A DNA stretch of 50,613 bases, from the NCBI RefSeq assembly GCF_021890735.1, contig NZ_JAKKUR010000010.1, positions 1 through 50,613 of the forward strand. The letters are read 5' to 3'. Origin of the DNA: Thermanaeromonas sp. Lineage in GTDB: Bacteria; Bacillota; DSM-521; Neomoorellales; Neomoorellaceae. Under the pieces are notes generated by a model. The model ran no database searches and was not told the DNA's origin. It saw only the letters and a list, made by a program, of their open reading frames with translations. How positions within the stretch are numbered: the stretch's first letter is position 1; every line of letters starts with the position of its first letter. The position numbers and the translations under genes are program-made. Of the stretch, positions 16,455 through 24,258 are shown piece after piece.

Positions 16455-17069
16455 GTGATAAAAATTAACGATAAAATGAGGGTGCTGGTTGCTTTAGTGC
16501 TGACCTTTGGGGTGCTAGCCTATCTCCTTCACGGAGACCAGCAGGCTGTTCAAAGCAGCCCGGCAGATACACCGGCGGAAGGTCCGGCCCGCGAGCTCAG
16601 CGGTTTAGAAAAAACCGGAGGAACTACTCAAACAACATCTCCTGCCTCTTCAGGGGCGAAGACAGACATAAAGGCAGAGGACATTTTAAAGAGTGCTACG
16701 GAGAAGGCCGGGCAAGGAGGTACAGCCTTTTTTGTAGAGTACCGGTTGGAGAGGGACCGGCGGCGTAGCCAACAGATAGATATGTTAAAACAAATTATAG
16801 ATAATCCCAACGCACCGGGTGACAGCAAGCAAGAAGCCCAGAAACGTTTAGTAGATCTTACCAAACAGATGGACCTAGAGCTCCAGCTGGAAAAGCTTAT
16901 TGTAGCAAAAGGATATAAGGAAGCCGCAGTATTCATTCAACCCCAGGCTGTGAATGTAGTAGTAATGGCGGAAAAACTTACCGAGGAGGATGCCAACAAA
17001 ATCGGAGACCTGGTTTCCCGTTCTACCGGGCGTCCCCGGGAGCAGATAAGTATTATTCCTCAAAAGTGA
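16455..17069 (+). CDS. spoIIIAH: Stage III sporulation protein AH
   Basis: A 204-residue bitopic protein with a transmembrane helix near the N-terminus (VLVALVLTFGVLAYLL), a linker rich in Thr, Ser and Gly, and a C-terminal YscJ/FliF-like ring-building domain. FVEYRLERDRRRSQQIDMLK and EDANKIGDLVSRSTG are SpoIIIAH signatures. In sporulating cells it binds SpoIIQ from the forespore to complete the channel; no spoIIQ gene lies in this window. The GTG at 16455 follows AAGGAGTGGGG. It is the last gene of the operon. Confidence 0.94.
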   Translation: MIKINDKMRVLVALVLTFGVLAYLLHGDQQAVQSSPADTPAEGPARELSGLEKTGGTTQTTSPASSGAKTDIKAEDILKSATEKAGQGGTAFFVEYRLERDRRRSQQIDMLKQIIDNPNAPGDSKQEAQKRLVDLTKQMDLELQLEKLIVAKGYKEAAVFIQPQAVNVVVMAEKLTEEDANKIGDLVSRSTGRPREQISIIPQK

Positions 17070-17126
17070 AGCTGGCTACTGAGGTTCCCCAAGGCCACTT
17101 CTAGGTACCTCAGGAGCAAGAATAGG

Positions 17127-17152
17127 GCGGGCTGATGCCCGCTTATATTTTT
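17127..17152 (+). terminator. Intrinsic terminator after spoIIIAH
   Basis: A GC-rich hairpin with arms GCGGGC and GCCCGC, loop TGAT, followed by TTATATTTTT. It ends the spoIIIA operon. The 17070-17390 gap otherwise holds this terminator, a promoter (17283-17312) and a short leader with a small hairpin (17344-17359, arms CTTCCT and AGGAAG); no gene is seen. Confidence 0.88.
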
Positions 17153-17282
17153 GACCGGAAAGCCCACCGGATTTTTCTACCATCCGTGCACGTTGGGATA
17201 AGTGGAGGAAGCAGGTTTTGGCAGCCCTCCCAATCAAGTGCCAGGAGGGCTACAAATATAATGTATACTTGCCTCCTATATA

Positions 17283-17312
17283 TTGCGCCACGTAATAAAC
17301 CTCTTATATAAT
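17283..17312 (+). promoter_or_regulatory. Sigma-A-type promoter for pycB-accB/accC
   Basis: TTGCGC at 17283-17288 and a perfect TATAAT at 17307-17312 with an 18-base spacer. Transcription would start near 17319, giving a leader of about 70 bases before the TTG start, with AAGGAGGT at 17373-17380. Confidence 0.6.
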
Positions 17313-17390
17313 AGGGCAAGATGCAGAGGGGCCAAAAAGGCAACTTCCTTGTAAGGAAGACTAAGGATTTTCAAGGAGGTTTTGACACCC

Positions 17391-19265
17391 TTGGGAGTTA
17401 GGATAACGGATACTACCTTGCGTGACGGTCACCAAAGCCTTTGGGCCACGAGGATGGCTACCAAAGACATGATTCCTATACTAGAGAAGCTGGACAGTGT
17501 GGGCTACCATTCCTTGGAAGTATGGGGTGGCGCTACCTTCGATGTTTGTTTGCGCTATTTAGATGAGGACCCTTGGGAGCGCTTGCGTACTATAAAGCGG
17601 TACGTCAAGCGTACACCCCTGCAGATGCTCTTGCGGGGCCAGTCTTTAGTGGGGTACCAGCATTACCCGGATGACGTGGTGGCTGCCTTTATAGGCCGGG
17701 CGGTTTCCAACGGTATTGATATCATTCGCATTTTTGACGCTTTAAACGATCTGCGCAACATGGAGTTTCCTATAAGAGTAGCCAAGAAAGAGGGAGCCCA
17801 CGTGCAGGGCGCCGTAGTATATACCATAAGCCCCGTGCACACCATAGAACATTTTTTGGATGTAGCGCGACAGCTTGAGGAGATGGGGGTAGATTCCATC
17901 TGCATCAAGGATATGGCAGGATTGCTTGCTCCCCCCGTGGCCTATGAGCTGGTGAAACTTTTTAAAGAAAATTTAAAGGTACCCGTACAGTTGCACAGTC
18001 ATTATATTGGGGGTCTGGCTTTAGGCAGTTATCTGGAGGCGGCCCGGGCCGGTGTGGACATCGTAGATACAGCCTCTTGCCCCTTGGCCTTTGGGGCTTC
18101 GCAGCCTCCGGTAGAAACCGTGGTAAGGGCTCTCGCCGGTACGCCTTATGATACAGGGCTTGATTTAGAGTTGCTTTTTGAAATAGCTGAGTACTTCGAT
18201 GGAGTACGGCGGGAGTTGGGCTATGAACGCGGGGTTACCCGCCTCAGTGACATGTGGGTTTTTCAGCACCAGGTTCCTGGAGGGATGATCTCCAATCTTG
18301 TAAACCAGCTTAAAGAACAGAAAGCAGCCCACCGCATTAATGAGGTTTTAAGAGAGATACCGCGGGTCAGAGCAGAGTTAGGCTATCCGCCTTTGGTGAC
18401 ACCTACCAGCCAGATTGTAGGAACCCAGGCTGTACTTAACGTTTTGCTGGGTGAAAGGTATAAAGTGGTACCGGAAGAGGTTAAAAATTACGTGCGGGGA
18501 TTTTACGGCCGTCCTCCAGCTCCCGTAGACGAGGAGGTAAAACGGAGGATAATCGGCGATGAAGAGCCCATCACAGGCCGGCCCGCCGACTATCTTCCAC
18601 CTAGATTAGAAGAAGCCAGGCGGGAGATAGGGGACCTGGCTGAAAGCGAAGAAGATGTAATTTCCTATGCTTTGTTCCCCCAGGTGGCCAGGAAATTCTT
18701 GGAAGACAGAAAAGCCGGCAGGCTAAACCCCGGGCGGAGAGAGGAGAAAAAAGCGGAGAAAAAAGAAGAAGGAACAAGGTCCCAAGGGCAAATAGATGTT
18801 AGAGAGGTGAAAAAGGATATGAACTTAAAGGATATAGTGGAGCTTATCAGGGCTTTGGAAGAGACTGGGGTAACGGAGCTTAACCTGGAAAGCGAAGGCG
18901 TTAAGGTCAGTATAAAGCGGGGCGGCGGTACAGAGCCTTCGGTTTCCATAAAGTCTAGTGTAGCCTCTGAACAACCAGCTTCTTCTCCCGCTAAGGAAGA
19001 AGCTTCTCCTTCACCGGCTGCTGAGATAGTAGAAGTGAGGGCACCTCTGGTAGGTACCTTTTATCGTGCTCCTGCTCCGGATGCCCCACCCTTTGTGGAG
19101 GTTGGAAGTCGGGTTAAACCCGGGCAGACCTTGTGTATAATTGAAGCCATGAAGTTGATGAACGAAATTACTGCAGAAGTGGCCGGGCGTGTGGTTGAGA
19201 TCCTGGTGGAAAACGGCCAACCCGTAGAATATGGCCAAGTTCTATTCCGCCTGGAAAAGGAGTAG
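17391..19265 (+). CDS. Pyruvate carboxylase subunit B fused to biotin carboxyl carrier protein (PycB-AccB)
   Basis: A 624-residue fusion. Residues about 1-460 are a carboxyltransferase of the pyruvate carboxylase B/oxaloacetate decarboxylase alpha type: [25 protein letters not shown] with the active-site Lys, and metal-binding LHSHYIGG. After a Lys/Glu-rich linker, residue 477 begins [18 protein letters not shown], the normal N-terminus of AccB (acetyl-CoA carboxylase carrier), then a Pro/Ala/Ser linker and a biotinyl domain with EAMKLMNE (biotinyl Lys588). With the adjacent biotin carboxylase it would form a two-subunit carboxylase making oxaloacetate from pyruvate. The TTG at 17391 has proper spacing from AAGGAGGT; the TTG at 17382 is too close. 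An internal start could release AccB alone. Confidence 0.9.
   Translation: MGVRITDTTLRDGHQSLWATRMATKDMIPILEKLDSVGYHSLEVWGGATFDVCLRYLDEDPWERLRTIKRYVKRTPLQMLLRGQSLVGYQHYPDDVVAAFIGRAVSNGIDIIRIFDALNDLRNMEFPIRVAKKEGAHVQGAVVYTISPVHTIEHFLDVARQLEEMGVDSICIKDMAGLLAPPVAYELVKLFKENLKVPVQLHSHYIGGLALGSYLEAARAGVDIVDTASCPLAFGASQPPVETVVRALAGTPYDTGLDLELLFEIAEYFDGVRRELGYERGVTRLSDMWVFQHQVPGGMISNLVNQLKEQKAAHRINEVLREIPRVRAELGYPPLVTPTSQIVGTQAVLNVLLGERYKVVPEEVKNYVRGFYGRPPAPVDEEVKRRIIGDEEPITGRPADYLPPRLEEARREIGDLAESEEDVISYALFPQVARKFLEDRKAGRLNPGRREEKKAEKKEEGTRSQGQIDVREVKKDMNLKDIVELIRALEETGVTELNLESEGVKVSIKRGGGTEPSVSIKSSVASEQPASSPAKEEASPSPAAEIVEVRAPLVGTFYRAPAPDAPPFVEVGSRVKPGQTLCIIEAMKLMNEITAEVAGRVVEILVENGQPVEYGQVLFRLEKE
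18802..18821 (+). promoter_or_regulatory. accB: Internal ribosome binding site and ATG for a stand-alone AccB
   Basis: GAGAGGTG at 18802-18809 precedes an in-frame ATG at 18819-18821 by 9 bases, exactly where AccB homologues normally begin. Translation from here would give a 148-residue biotin carrier protein ending at 19265. This suggests an ancestral accB gene whose upstream pycB stop was lost, and possibly dual expression of fused and free carrier. Confidence 0.5.
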
Positions 19266-19273
19266 AGGTACTC

Positions 19274-20617
19274 GTGTTCAAGAAGGTGCTTATTGCTAAC
19301 CGCGGCGAGATTGCTGTGCGTGTTATTCGCGCTTGCCGTGAGCTGGGCATCAAGACTGTGGCCATTTACTCTGAAGCAGACCGCAATTCTTTACATGTTA
19401 GATTGGCCGACGAAGCAATATGCATAGGTCCTCCACCCGCTACACGCAGCTACTTAAACATTCCCAGCATTATCGCGGCAGCACAGGTGACCGGAGTTGA
19501 GGCCATTCATCCCGGTTACGGCTTTTTAGCCGAGAACGCCTATTTCGCCGAGATGTGCTCTACTTCCGGTTTGACCTTCATAGGTCCACCAGCACAAGCC
19601 ATCCAGCTTATGGGGGATAAAGCCCGGGCCCGGGAGACGATGAAAGCGGCGGGTGTACCGGTGGTGCCGGGTTCTGAAGGGGTAGTTACGGAAGTGGAGC
19701 AGGCCCTAGCTCTAGCGGAAGATATCGGGTATCCCGTGATTGTTAAAGCTGCGGCAGGTGGTGGCGGACGGGGAATGCGGGTGGCCCAGAACCCTTCCGA
19801 ATTGCGGCAAGCTGTTCAGGTAGCCCGGCAGGAAGCCGAGGCAGCTTTCGGTAACGGACATGTTTATCTAGAAAAGTATATTGAAGAACCCCGGCATATC
19901 GAGTTTCAAATTTTAGGAGATACCCATGGCCATATCGTTCATCTAGGAGAGAGGGATTGTTCCATCCAGCGCCGCCACCAAAAAATATTAGAAGAGGCTC
20001 CTTCTACTGCCTTAACGCCGGAGCTGCGCCAAGAGATGGGAGAAGCGGCTATAAAGGCTGCGGCGGCCGTTGGGTACTACGGCGCGGGTACAGTGGAGTT
20101 TTTGCTGGATAAATACGGTCGTTATTACTTCATTGAGATGAATACCCGTATCCAGGTAGAACACCCTGTTACCGAAGCGGTTACAGGCATCGATCTCGTC
20201 AAGGCCCAGATTCTCATTGCAGCAGGAGAAAAGTTACCCTACAGGCAAGAGGATGTTGAAATACGGGGGCACGCTTTGGAGTGCCGGATAAACGCTGAAG
20301 ACCCGGCCCATAACTTCCGGCCTTCGCCAGGCCGGGTGGAAAAATACCATGCTCCGGGTGGTTTCGGCATCCGGGTGGATAGTGCCCTGTACTCGGGGTA
20401 TGAGATACCCCCTTACTACGACTCTCTTATAGCGAAAGTCATCGCCTGGGCTCCTACCCGGGAGGAAGCTATAGCCAGGATGCGAAGCGCCTTGCAGGAG
20501 ATGATTGTCGAAGGCGTGCCTACCACCATCCCCTTTCACCTTAAGATATTGGACAACGCTTTCTTCCGCCGGGGAGAGGTGTACACCAACTTCATCCAAC
20601 GCCGCCTGGTGGATTAA
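19274..20617 (+). CDS. accC: Biotin carboxylase (AccC/PycA type)
   Basis: A 447-residue ATP-grasp enzyme that carboxylates the biotin of the carrier domain encoded just upstream. The N-terminus [20 protein letters not shown] is invariant in the family. The glycine-rich ATP loop [14 protein letters not shown], the catalytic [17 protein letters not shown] and [14 protein letters not shown] are all present. Length is standard for a stand-alone subunit. The GTG start lies 8 bases after the fusion gene. It may serve pyruvate carboxylase, acetyl-CoA carboxylase or both; the AccB-like carrier makes dual use plausible. An inverted repeat (AACGCCGCC at 20598, GGCGGCGTT at 20622) spans its stop but lacks a T-run. 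Confidence 0.95.
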   Translation: MFKKVLIANRGEIAVRVIRACRELGIKTVAIYSEADRNSLHVRLADEAICIGPPPATRSYLNIPSIIAAAQVTGVEAIHPGYGFLAENAYFAEMCSTSGLTFIGPPAQAIQLMGDKARARETMKAAGVPVVPGSEGVVTEVEQALALAEDIGYPVIVKAAAGGGGRGMRVAQNPSELRQAVQVARQEAEAAFGNGHVYLEKYIEEPRHIEFQILGDTHGHIVHLGERDCSIQRRHQKILEEAPSTALTPELRQEMGEAAIKAAAAVGYYGAGTVEFLLDKYGRYYFIEMNTRIQVEHPVTEAVTGIDLVKAQILIAAGEKLPYRQEDVEIRGHALECRINAEDPAHNFRPSPGRVEKYHAPGGFGIRVDSALYSGYEIPPYYDSLIAKVIAWAPTREEAIARMRSALQEMIVEGVPTTIPFHLKILDNAFFRRGEVYTNFIQRRLVD

Positions 20618-20662
20618 ATTTGGCGGCGTTTGGGCCCGGCTACGGGTTAATTTTAGGGACCG

Positions 20663-21403
20663 TTAGTTTTCGCCAAGGTGTTTTAAGAGTTCGGATAGAA
20701 ATCTTCCGGCTTGCTCATAAACTACCACTTCGGCCTTATAATCCCATGGCGTGGGTTCTTTATTTATTATTACCAGCCTCGAGGCAAGACGCGGTAAATC
20801 GGCGACAGGATAGACTTGTAAGCTGCTCCCGACCACCACTAGGGTATCGCAGTCTTTCATTTCTTGCAGGGCCTTATAGTAATCTTCACTCATGGGATCT
20901 TCGAAAAGTACCACGTCTGGCCGTAACATCCCGTGGCACAAAAAGCACTTAGGCGGGTTGACTCCTTGATTAAATTGCTCAATAAGCTCGTTGAACGGGT
21001 AGCTTCTGCCGCATTCCAGGCAGTGACAGGTTCGAAGATGTCCGTGTACTTCCCACACTTTCTTAGAACCTGCCCTCTGATGCAAGCCGTCTATGTTTTG
21101 AGTGATGATTCCATAAATAAGACCTTTTTCTTCTAGCTTAGCCAGTGCAAAGTGGGTGGCATTTGGTTTGGCTTGTAGATAGCCTGACCAGCGCGGGAGA
21201 TTAAAGCGGTAAAATTCTTCAGGGTTGGACAGTAGGGCCGTAACGCTGGCTTTTTCCATAGGGTTATACTTTTGCCACAGACCTGTGCCCTGGCTCCTAT
21301 AGTCAGGGATGCCACTTTCGGTACTGGCACCGGCACCGGTGAGAGCTAGAGTTTTGCGTGAGTCCTTTAATATCCTAGCTACATCTTTTACAAGTGCTTC
21401 CAA
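20663..21403 (-). CDS. NAD-dependent protein deacylase (Sir2 family)
   Basis: A 246-residue sirtuin that removes acyl groups from lysines using NAD+. Signatures: LALTGAGASTESGIPDYRS (NAD binding), IITQNIDGLHQRAG, the catalytic His in WEVHGHL, a zinc site formed by CHCLEC and CFLC, and VVVGSSLQVYP. The TTG at 21403 follows GAGGGAGGTG by 6 bases and fits sirtuin N-termini; a TTG at 21472 with a perfect AAGGAGG 7 bases upstream would add 23 residues. It lies opposite to its neighbours. It could deacetylate the acetyl-CoA synthetase encoded at the far end of the window, as sirtuins do in other bacteria (inference). Confidence 0.93.
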   Translation of the reverse strand: MEALVKDVARILKDSRKTLALTGAGASTESGIPDYRSQGTGLWQKYNPMEKASVTALLSNPEEFYRFNLPRWSGYLQAKPNATHFALAKLEEKGLIYGIITQNIDGLHQRAGSKKVWEVHGHLRTCHCLECGRSYPFNELIEQFNQGVNPPKCFLCHGMLRPDVVLFEDPMSEDYYKALQEMKDCDTLVVVGSSLQVYPVADLPRLASRLVIINKEPTPWDYKAEVVVYEQAGRFLSELLKHLGEN

Positions 21404-21588
21404 AAAGTTCACCTCCCTCGTTGAATAGTATACCTTTGCGGCAATTTCTCTTGTCTTATTCGACGGAGCCAACTCGTTTCCTCCTTCGCCGGGTTAATGG
21501 ACGCGTGCCGCATTAGGCTACCTATGCGCTGTTCATCTTTTTAGCGGGCCGTAAGAAAAAGGCTAAGAACTGAGCATATCTCAAAATA

Positions 21589-21617
21589 TTGTAGGAGCTG
21601 GTCAGCTCTGGTATAAT
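21589..21617 (+). promoter_or_regulatory. Promoter upstream of asp23 with palindromic spacer
   Basis: TTGTAG at 21589 and TATAAT at 21612 are separated by 17 bases. The spacer contains GAGCTG-GT-CAGCTC (21595-21608), a perfect palindrome that could be a repressor operator. The predicted start near 21624 leads into the asp23-amaP-nusB genes. Confidence 0.6.
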
Positions 21618-21652
21618 GGAAAGGAAATCTGGGAAAGGCAGGTGCTTACTTG

Positions 21653-22063
21653 ATGGAACCTACTAAAACTGCATCGACACCTGAGGTATCGACTGAATTG
21701 GGCTCCATTAGGATTGCAGATGAAGTGGTGGCTATTATTGCTGGTCTTGCGGCTACAGAGGTAGAAGGCGTAGCCGGGATGAGCGGCGGTATTGCCGGCG
21801 GTATAGCCGAAATGCTGGGAAGGAAAAACCTTTCTAAAGGGGTAAAGGTAGAAGTAGGAGAAAAGGAAGCAGCGGTGGATCTTTTCGTCATTGTAGACTA
21901 CGGAGTACGGATACCGGATGTAGCCATAAAGATCCAGGAACGGGTAAAAAGGTCGATTGAAAGCATGACCGGTCTTAGGGTAGTAGAAGTCAATGTTCAC
22001 GTCCAAGGAGTAGCTTTCCCCCACGAGAAGGCACCCGAAGAAGAGACGAGCCGGGTGCGGTAG
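21653..22063 (+). CDS. Asp23/Gls24 family envelope stress protein
   Basis: A 136-residue protein of the Asp23/Gls24 (DUF322) family. The conserved core begins GSIRIADEVVAIIAGLAATEVEGV, followed by a glycine-rich patch and AVDLFVIVDYGVRIPDVAIKIQERVKRSIE. The protein is cytoplasmic and in Staphylococcus is tethered to the membrane by AmaP, whose homologue is the next gene. The ATG at 21653 is preceded by AAGGCAGGTG. Upstream of nusB this gene is commonly called yqhY in bacilli. Confidence 0.94.
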   Translation: MEPTKTASTPEVSTELGSIRIADEVVAIIAGLAATEVEGVAGMSGGIAGGIAEMLGRKNLSKGVKVEVGEKEAAVDLFVIVDYGVRIPDVAIKIQERVKRSIESMTGLRVVEVNVHVQGVAFPHEKAPEEETSRVR

Positions 22064-22081
22064 AGGGAGGCTGGTCGTCAA

Positions 22082-22624
22082 GTGCTTCTTTTTGAACGGG
22101 CGGTCCTCGCCCTTTATTCATTATTAGTGGGCGCTTTAAGTTTGAGTTTTCTTCTTACCAGTGCGGGATGGACGGTTCTTCTCGACCTGTACGAGTACAC
22201 CCTTACCAGAACCGACTACCGGGTGATAGGAGCTATAATAGCGGCAGGTATGTTCTTGGTGTCTTGGCGTTTTTTCTGGTCGAGTTTAAAGGTGCCCCGT
22301 AAGAAAGTAGACCAGGTTATCATCCACCGGGCAGAAGAAGGGGAGGTTACCATAAGTTCTACGGCCTTAGAGCAGTTGGTCATAAGGGGGGCGCGGCAGG
22401 TCAAAGGACTCCGGGAGGTTAAGCCTTACCTTAAACTTTTGCCCGAGGGGGTATCCATATCCTTAGAGGTGACCGCAAGCCCCGACCAGAATTTACCCGC
22501 CCTAGCTCAGGAGCTCCAGAATAATGTGCGTCGGTATGTAACCAGCACGGCAGGCCTTGAGATCCTGGAAGTACGTATTTCGGTTAACGGTATCGCTTAT
22601 GAAACAGTAAGGCGTGTGGATTAG
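22082..22624 (+). CDS. amaP: AmaP-like alkaline shock membrane anchor protein
   Basis: A 180-residue protein with two N-terminal transmembrane helices (about residues 5-25 and 48-66) and a C-terminal soluble domain distantly similar to Asp23. It resembles AmaP, which anchors Asp23-family proteins to the membrane. The GTG start is 18 bases after the Asp23-like gene. Together with the following DUF2273 protein it forms the usual asp23-amaP-DUF2273 envelope stress cassette. Confidence 0.88.
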   Translation: MLLFERAVLALYSLLVGALSLSFLLTSAGWTVLLDLYEYTLTRTDYRVIGAIIAAGMFLVSWRFFWSSLKVPRKKVDQVIIHRAEEGEVTISSTALEQLVIRGARQVKGLREVKPYLKLLPEGVSISLEVTASPDQNLPALAQELQNNVRRYVTSTAGLEILEVRISVNGIAYETVRRVD

Positions 22625-22637
22625 GAGTGAGGCAGGA

Positions 22638-22859
22638 TTGGGTAAGGATGAACTGCTAAAAATATGGCGTGAACACCGGGGAAAGATTTTAGGCCTTGCA
22701 CTGGGACTGCTTTTCGGGCTTGCTGTAGCTGCGTGGGGGCTCCTTAAAACGTTGTTTATCGTTTTTTGCATGATGGTAGGCTACTTTATAGGCCGTGGTC
22801 TTGACGGCGGGCAAGGCTGGTCGGGTTGGTGGGAGCGCATCTTGCGCAGGCGCTGGTAG
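22638..22859 (+). CDS. DUF2273 small integral membrane protein
   Basis: A 73-residue protein with two hydrophobic segments (ILGLALGLLFGLAVAAWGLL and TLFIVFCMMVGYFIGRGLD), the hallmark of DUF2273. Genes of this family sit beside Asp23 and AmaP in many Firmicutes; the function is unknown but is probably part of the membrane-anchored Asp23 complex. The TTG at 22638 follows AGGAGTGAGG. An in-frame start at 22614 inside amaP is less likely. Confidence 0.85.
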   Translation: MGKDELLKIWREHRGKILGLALGLLFGLAVAAWGLLKTLFIVFCMMVGYFIGRGLDGGQGWSGWWERILRRRW

Positions 22860-22879
22860 AAAGGGGTGTAGTTTACCGC

Positions 22880-23302
22880 TTGAGCCGGAGAAAGGCTAGG
22901 CGCAGGGTATTACAGGCTTTGTTCGCTGCCGATATCGCTCGCATTTCGGGAGAGGCTGCGCTAGAGCAGGTACTTGAAGGTAAAAGCCTTGGCCCCGGGG
23001 ACATCTCCTTTGCCCAAAAGTTGGTCCGGGGTGTGGAGGAAAACAGGGAGAAACTAGATGAGTTATTGGATAAATACGCTATAGGTTGGCCGGTAGAGCG
23101 CATGTCGGTAGTGGACCGAAATATTTTGCGCCTGGGACTTTACGAGCTCATGTTTTTGCAGGAGGAGATTCCTCCTTCTGTGGCCATAAATGAAGCCGTG
23201 GAATTGGCCAAGATTTTTAGCAGTGAAGAGGCTTCCGCCTTTGTGAATGGGATTTTAGATACTATCCGTCGGGATCTGGAAGAGGGTAGGGTAGGGATGT
23301 AG
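22880..23302 (+). CDS. nusB: Transcription antitermination factor NusB
   Basis: A 140-residue all-helical RNA-binding protein. It starts SRRKARRRVLQALFAADI, close to the NusB consensus, and ends with PPSVAINEAVELAKIFSSEEASAFVNGILD, the strongest family signature. NusB works with NusE (S10) at boxA in rRNA antitermination. The TTG at 22880 follows AAGGGGTG by 11 bases; the longer open frame back to 22826 would overlap the previous gene. Confidence 0.95.
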   Translation: MSRRKARRRVLQALFAADIARISGEAALEQVLEGKSLGPGDISFAQKLVRGVEENREKLDELLDKYAIGWPVERMSVVDRNILRLGLYELMFLQEEIPPSVAINEAVELAKIFSSEEASAFVNGILDTIRRDLEEGRVGM

Positions 23303-23304
23303 AA

Positions 23305-24258
23305 GTGGCTGTCCTGGGTATTGATACTAGTTGCTATACTACGGCGGTAGCTGTAGTGGACGCACAAGGAAGGCTTCTTTTTGAAGACCGCCGGTTGCTG
23401 CGGGTCCCCGAAGGAGAATATGGCCTGCAGCAATCCATGGCGGTTTTTCAACATATTGGAAACCTTCCCGAGCTTTTGCTTCGTGCCTTTGAAATTGTTT
23501 CCCCCAAAAAGCTCCATGCCGTGGCTGCATCTATAAAGCCACGACCGGTCCCCGGTTCTTACATGCCCGTTTTTACAGTTTCCGCCAACCAGGGACGCAT
23601 ACTTTCGGCCGCCCTGGGAGTCCCGTTCTGGCCCACTACCCACCAGGAGGGCCACCTGCGCGCCGGCCTCTGGTCGGCGGGTTTTAGTCCCCGGGGACCT
23701 TTTATAGCCGTTCATCTTTCCGGGGGAACTTCAGAAGTATTGCTGGCGGAACCCCAAAAGGGAGGGGTAAAGTTAAAAAAGGTTGGCGGTACTACGGACC
23801 TTAATGCCGGGCAGTTTATAGACCGTATAGGGGTGCTTCTGGGTCTACCCTTCCCTGCCGGTCCACACCTGGAAGAGCTAGCCCGTGGGGCAGGACCTGG
23901 AACAGAGGAAGTAGCTCTGCCTTCTGCGGTACGTGGTTACGATTTTAGTTTTTCGGGACCGGCCTCCCACGCGGAACGCCTTATCCAGCAAGGTGCCCGG
24001 CCTGCGGCAGTTGCCCGGGCGGTGGAAAGGTGTATCGCTAACACCCTGGAGAAGGTTTTACGGCCTTTAATAGAGGAAACGGGATACCGGGACGTCCTTT
24101 TTGTTGGTGGGGTTGCCGCCAACCTTTTCCTGCGAGAGCGCCTCCGGCACCGGTTGGAACACCGGGCCGTAGGCGGAAGGCTTTATTTTGCCCAACCGCA
24201 ACACAGTACGGACAATGCCATTGGAGTAGCCTTGTTGGGGTTGGAGGGAGCGGGTTAG
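23305..24258 (+). CDS. Kae1/TsaD-like paralogue (O-sialoglycoprotein endopeptidase-like)
   Basis: A 317-residue ASKHA-fold protein related to TsaD/Kae1. It has VLGIDTSCYTTAVAVVD at the N-terminus, a metal-ligand-like HQEGH in place of TsaD's HMEGH, AVHLSGGTSEVLLAE and GGVAANLFLRERL. These are close to, but distinct from, true TsaD, which makes t6A on tRNA with TsaB, TsaC and TsaE. Proteins of this branch occur in clostridia beside nusB or xseA; their function is unproven. It starts with GTG 2 bases after nusB. Its stop overlaps the stop of the convergent MFS gene. Confidence 0.85.
   Translation: MAVLGIDTSCYTTAVAVVDAQGRLLFEDRRLLRVPEGEYGLQQSMAVFQHIGNLPELLLRAFEIVSPKKLHAVAASIKPRPVPGSYMPVFTVSANQGRILSAALGVPFWPTTHQEGHLRAGLWSAGFSPRGPFIAVHLSGGTSEVLLAEPQKGGVKLKKVGGTTDLNAGQFIDRIGVLLGLPFPAGPHLEELARGAGPGTEEVALPSAVRGYDFSFSGPASHAERLIQQGARPAAVARAVERCIANTLEKVLRPLIEETGYRDVLFVGGVAANLFLRERLRHRLEHRAVGGRLYFAQPQHSTDNAIGVALLGLEGAG

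Noticed and set aside
17153-17390. Riboswitch or T-box before pycB
   Set aside because: The leader from the predicted start is only about 70 bases and shows only a small hairpin; no known riboswitch motif was recognised.
20598-20630. Perfect 9-bp inverted repeat at the accC stop as a terminator
   Set aside because: No T-run follows on either strand, so an intrinsic terminator is not supported; it may simply stabilise the 3' end.
20620-21136. Plus-strand open frames opposite the sirtuin
   Set aside because: They mirror the coding frame of the sirtuin gene, whose motifs are unambiguous.
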